This document shows, one piece after another, positions 60,201 to 64,000 of a DNA stretch of 64,000 nt. Each line of letters begins with the position of its first letter. Position 1 is the stretch's first letter. The notes under the pieces were generated by a model. The model had not been told where the DNA came from and did no database searches. It saw only the letters and a list, made by a program, of their open reading frames with translations. Position numbers and translations under genes: made by a program. The stretch covers positions 30,038,001 through 30,102,000 of the forward strand of contig NC_134025.1 of assembly GCF_964204645.1 (NCBI RefSeq), read 5' to 3'. This stretch comes from Tubulanus polymorphus (taxonomy: Eukaryota > Nemertea > Palaeonemertea > Tubulaniformes > Tubulanidae).

Positions 60201-62287
60201 CCAAGTTCCATAGCTGTTGGTTGAGATTCGACTCAAAAGAGTTAAATCATTAGAATTGAAGCAACTATTGAACTCTTAGAGTTCAGCTCAGTGGAATCAG
60301 GTTCAGAATGTTAGATCTGAGTGGTCTAACTAATCATGATATTTTTCAGTCTCTCATTCATGACTACTTCTTTATTTGGAAATGACTTTTAGCATTCAAT
60401 ATCAGGTGCCCACATTCGTCTGACATCAAGACTGTTGATTTAATGTCTCTATAGAACATAAAATCGTAGAGAAACTTATCTGAAGTTATATACGACGACG
60501 ATGACGATGACGACGATGGTGTAATTACGGAAGTCGTGAAAGAACGTTCATCTTGGAGAATAAATCAATGAGAATGAATCCTTACGAGTAATCAAATAGA
60601 AAGGTCAATTGCTAATTACGAACTATCAAGATTCTTTTCGGTAATAAATACGCCGTGATATCATCTTCTAAACGACGCGATATATCAGATATTTCGTCAT
60701 CAAAAATTAATGGTTCGTGTATTATTTTATACCGTTTTGGGAGAAGTTATAAAACTTTACGGAGTAATAATGAAGATATTAAATGCATTTGGGCGAACAC
60801 AAATATTTCTCATCACGATTGGTTGTCGCAAGATTAAAAGATAAAAGAGGCAGCTGAAATACTGAGGGATCCAGGGACACCGTACCCACTCGGGGAAACG
60901 CTGGACAATCTGATAATTTGACACCCCCTGGATTTCCAAATATAGACCAATGACCTTGAAACTTTGAAAGATAGATATCTCCTGATGAGACTTGGTTAAA
61001 GTAAGATTAAAGGGTTGGATAGAATGGAAATGTTATTCCTCTGATAAGGAAGCTAGCGTCGTGGCTGTCAATTTTTATGGGACTATAAATAGTCAATCTC
61101 CTAAAATGATTGAATCAGAAAAAGAAATATCGCAAGGAGAAGAACGTCTCTCCATCTCCACTGAGAGTAAAATCAAATATCATGTGATAAGAAAATTTTA
61201 TGCAAAAACAGTGTTAATAAATATTGCTTGAAGAGCCGCTCTGTGGCAATCAGTTTAAAGCAGCTTTTCAGACAGCGTCAGACTTGTGTAACCATAAATT
61301 GATCTTTAGGTCAATAGAAAACGGAAACCTATTCGTGACTTGCATCGATTCAAGATTTTCCTGTTTTTAGCGCTATATTTAAACTGGTAAAAGACGATGA
61401 TTTGTGAAAGATGAAATGCTTTTATAACGGAACAAGTAGAAAGGAGTGTTTAACCTTTTTGTACATATGTTTGCTATCGGTGCTGGAGATGGATGAAAGC
61501 CTACTTATATTTTCAGTGTAAATAAGACATTTGAGTAATCAAGATGAAATCATCACCTAAGTATGTGAGAGGTATCTGAGACTTTGTCCCTAATACAGGT
61601 GATGTATTTACTGTATCGCATTTCAAGAAGCAGCTTTTGAACTGATTTATTGACAACATTTCTAACTGCAATTCACATTGAATTTATTACAAAGGCTAAT
61701 TTCATGGTTTTCTTGAATTGAGAATCCAGTCAGTAAGTTTAGAATATTCTGCACTTCTTAATGTCCCCATAAAGGTAATTTGTGACATTTGCAAATGACA
61801 AAAAGATGCTTCTTGTTTATGAATTATTAGGAAGCTCGAATGCTCTATGACTAATACTCGTATCGACTGCAAAATATGCCATAAACTATACACGAGTTTA
61901 GGAAAACTGTCGATGGACCGGATCAGGATTATGTGAAATGCTTCACTCAACATCCATTAGTTCAAGGATTGTATGATTCGTCTCAATCACCCAGCAGCGC
62001 AAATTTCAGTTCTACCCGTCAAAAAGCAACAGCGTATAATCTCGTAGTAGAAAATGCCTGAGGATACAATCTCTTTTTTCTTTTACCTTGGAATCAGTTC
62101 CAATCGGTTTCTTGCATTCTTCGCAGGTATTGGCGAAGTTATCTTCGTAGCATTTTATGCAGTACGGCTTCTCCTCTCTGAGAATGTATCGATGTCCCGT
62201 CAGAGACTTGTCACAGTTGAAACAACTGAAGTGTCCACTATGCCAGTCTTGTTCCATTGCTTTTGTATATTCACCGAAGAATATTAA
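57233..62287 (-). CDS. Lmpt: Limpet/FHL-type LIM-domain protein, 3' part, 5 exons, open at the 5' side
   Basis: LIM proteins of this type are zinc-binding adaptors at muscle and actin structures and in the nucleus. Exons, in transcript order, are 62287-62087, 59394-59220, 59138-58969, 58493-58307 and 57381-57233 (stop TAA). They give 294 in-frame codons with GT-AG junctions. The visible protein holds the last part of one LIM domain (from LIFFGEYTKAMEQDWHSGHF) and four complete LIM domains, starting CEECKKPIG, CDGCGDIF, CQKCNGVIN and CCKCTKPITG. It ends CPTCGRS. In the first, partial domain a zinc ligand is His (WHSGHF) where the others have Cys, as in Testin/Prickle-type second LIM domains. 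Together with the order of blocks, this points to Limpet rather than vertebrate FHL. Upstream exons (a further LIM half and perhaps a PET domain) should lie beyond the window. The gene is convergent with LAS1L. Confidence 0.93.
59504..59615. mobile_element. CAGTTGCA-ended MITE in a LIM-gene intron
   Basis: The ends GGACCCAGTTGCA and CCGGTGTCAGTTGCA (right read inward) are inverted. The interior is partly complementary (TCAGGCTGATCCTGA is itself a short palindrome). It looks related to the LAS1L intron element by its termini. No coding capacity. Confidence 0.5.
60483..60520. repeat. GAC/GAT trinucleotide repeat in a LIM-gene intron
   Basis: A run of ACGACG and ATGACG triplets in the 62087-59394 intron. 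No coding frame joins to neighbouring exons. Confidence 0.7.
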
Positions 62288-64000
62288 CTGAAATGAGAAG
62301 AAACAAAGAGTCGCGTTCGATTAGATACGATTCTCCTTCTAGGACGATCATGGCTTATATTTACTCAGTTCTCATACATACAACATCGCACATGGAAATA
62401 CCCAGATATGAAACATTCGATGCCAAGGTTTGACAGCAGCTGGGGGTTTAACATTTTAACCTTGTAGAGTTGAATACTGGTACATATACCAAAATAAACT
62501 CTCTAGCTATAAGTTTACAGTTCCTCAGTAAGTTTGGAATCTAGAGCTGTTCATTTCTAATGCTTTAACCCTGGTCCAATCATAAGCTCAGAGAATCACG
62601 AAACCATGTCCAGTGTTTCAGCCCCACAGTAAAATCATTCATTCCAAGACTACAGAACCATAGATAACTTTAATTGAAAACACAATGCACACCCAAACTA
62701 GCTACATCATGATCATGTGTACACTGGCAGCATTGGTATTACTGGTCAGTGAATTCTGTTTATTCTCTGGTTGGTTGTGTTCGGGTATAAAATCCATCTA
62801 ATCGATCTCTATGTGTAGAGACCTGAAAGAGATTGATCTGCCAGTGTGCGGTGGTTTTACCTAATGATTCATTACTGAAATTACCTTGAACTCAAAAAAT
62901 TGTAACCTCGCAATAACCTGAAAACAGTATCTGTTCATATCGCTTAAAAATACCTTATATTCATATAATAACTAGAAGCTAAATAACTGAGCAGGTAAAT
63001 CATGATTTTTGAGCTTTTTTTGAATAAGATTTGCTTCCAAATTCCTTCAATACACTTTAAAAGATCTTATCAAGTTCAAACATTTATCGTTACAAGACAA
63101 GTATTCTCTTCAGATGTTGATGTTTTACTGATTGAGTGAAAAACAACTAGAATTCCCTCCAATGAGTAAGAAATAGAGACAATAAGTAGAGAAGGTAAAA
63201 CTAACGAAAAAATTCAATGTACCTCTACTGTGTAAAAAGGTTCACTTACACGGCAATGATAGTCAGTGGCGGAAGCGCGATTTTCAACCATATTGATAAA
63301 TAATCAATGGAAAATTCCTTCACGTAAATAACAATCCGATTGTTGGTCGTTTATTTGTGAGAAAACGTCTGCTGTTGAGATGTGAAAGAGATCTAATAGA
63401 ACCGGGACTATAATCCATACCCTTCGCTCTTTATCAGTCACGTGCGTGATTTAAAAATCTCACCGTAAATTGTCCAACGTCACGACGTCAATGTCGAAAT
63501 GGAACGCACTATAACGCGAGGTCATTATTGGTGTAAATTTGCGCCGGAGAGGTTTTGCCGATAATACCACGTTTTCGCAGAGCCTCGCAGTGACTGTTTG
63601 AATGGTCGTCACAGCGATACACCGCTATGATAGATTCAAACTGCATCTCGAAGCTTCACACGATATCAGTCACCAAAACTGTTACAGCGGGGGCAGAGAT
63701 GATTGATCAATTTATCATTACAGATAAAAGAAAATTGTTTATCGGACATGTTCAGTAGTGTCAGACCCCTCAACAGTGAACTGACAAGCCAACAGGATAT
63801 GTCGACATTTGCTAGAAACTGATGCTAAGAATATCATTGATAAAAACAACTATGAATCTCATTTTTGTATCCATGTTTTTCACCTCTATTCTATGGATCA
63901 AGTAAAGTTGTTTAGTTAAAAATGATTACAATAGATGTTTACAACACCTGCATTAAACTGTACCAACTGAGATATACAATATTCTACACACATGTTTACG
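62288..64000. other. 5' intron or upstream region of the LIM gene
   Basis: AT-rich up to about 63240, with the possible alternative first exon at 63250-63291. From 63430 to 63660 CpG becomes more frequent (GTCACGTGCGTG, CGTCACGACGTC), as near a promoter. No exon with the CxxC pairs expected of a further LIM domain was found, so such exons should lie beyond 64000. Confidence 0.5.
63250..63291 (-). CDS. Possible alternative first exon of the LIM gene
   Basis: An ATG at 63291 opens 14 codons (MVENRASATDYHCR) that end exactly at a strong donor, GTAAGT. They join in phase 0 to the 62287 exon. The product would be about 307 residues with a truncated first LIM domain plus four complete ones, which is the four-and-a-half LIM layout of FHL proteins. 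Upstream bases include CACGTG and a GACGTC element, as a local promoter might. The exon lacks the CxxC that a complete first LIM finger would need, so longer isoforms would use other upstream exons. Inferred from sequence only. Confidence 0.45.

Noticed and set aside
62054-62287. Plus-strand frame of 77 codons
   Set aside because: It is antisense to the 62287-62087 LIM exon.

Overview
This is AT-rich eukaryotic nuclear DNA, almost certainly from an invertebrate animal. Three conserved genes can be reconstructed exon by exon from GT-AG splice sites, kept reading frame and recognisable protein sequence. All three lie in the right-hand 18 kb. The lineage is inferred from gene content (a Limpet-type LIM gene) and from many short foldback and inverted-repeat elements; a lophotrochozoan would fit, but the sequence does not prove it.

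The conserved cluster runs from about 45.7 kb to the right end. On the minus strand, eight coding exons (52391 down to 45819) encode the RNA polymerase II subunit RPB7 (POLR2G), with exactly 172 codons. Divergent from it across a 412-bp shared promoter, ten exons on the plus strand (52804 to 55380) encode LAS1L, the HEPN endonuclease that processes pre-rRNA ITS2. Convergent with LAS1L, and running off the right edge, is a minus-strand Limpet/FHL-type LIM-domain gene (five clear exons, 62287 to 57233). It has a possible alternative first exon at 63250-63291. RPB7 serves mRNA synthesis and LAS1L serves ribosome maturation, so the shared promoter would link two housekeeping functions; the LIM gene appears unrelated to both.

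The left 45 kb holds no gene I can identify. It contains microsatellites (notably a 306-bp uninterrupted GGCA tract), minisatellites, MITE-like inverted-repeat elements (several with visible target duplications), tRNA-like SINE fragments, hairpins, and a few open stretches with splice-like borders listed as weak exon candidates. The most unusual structure is a perfect 95-bp inverted repeat at 48938-49170, inside a POLR2G intron and bounded by a 13-bp direct repeat. Its centre has a stem followed by CGAAACGTT, a motif that recurs in other foldback structures in the window.
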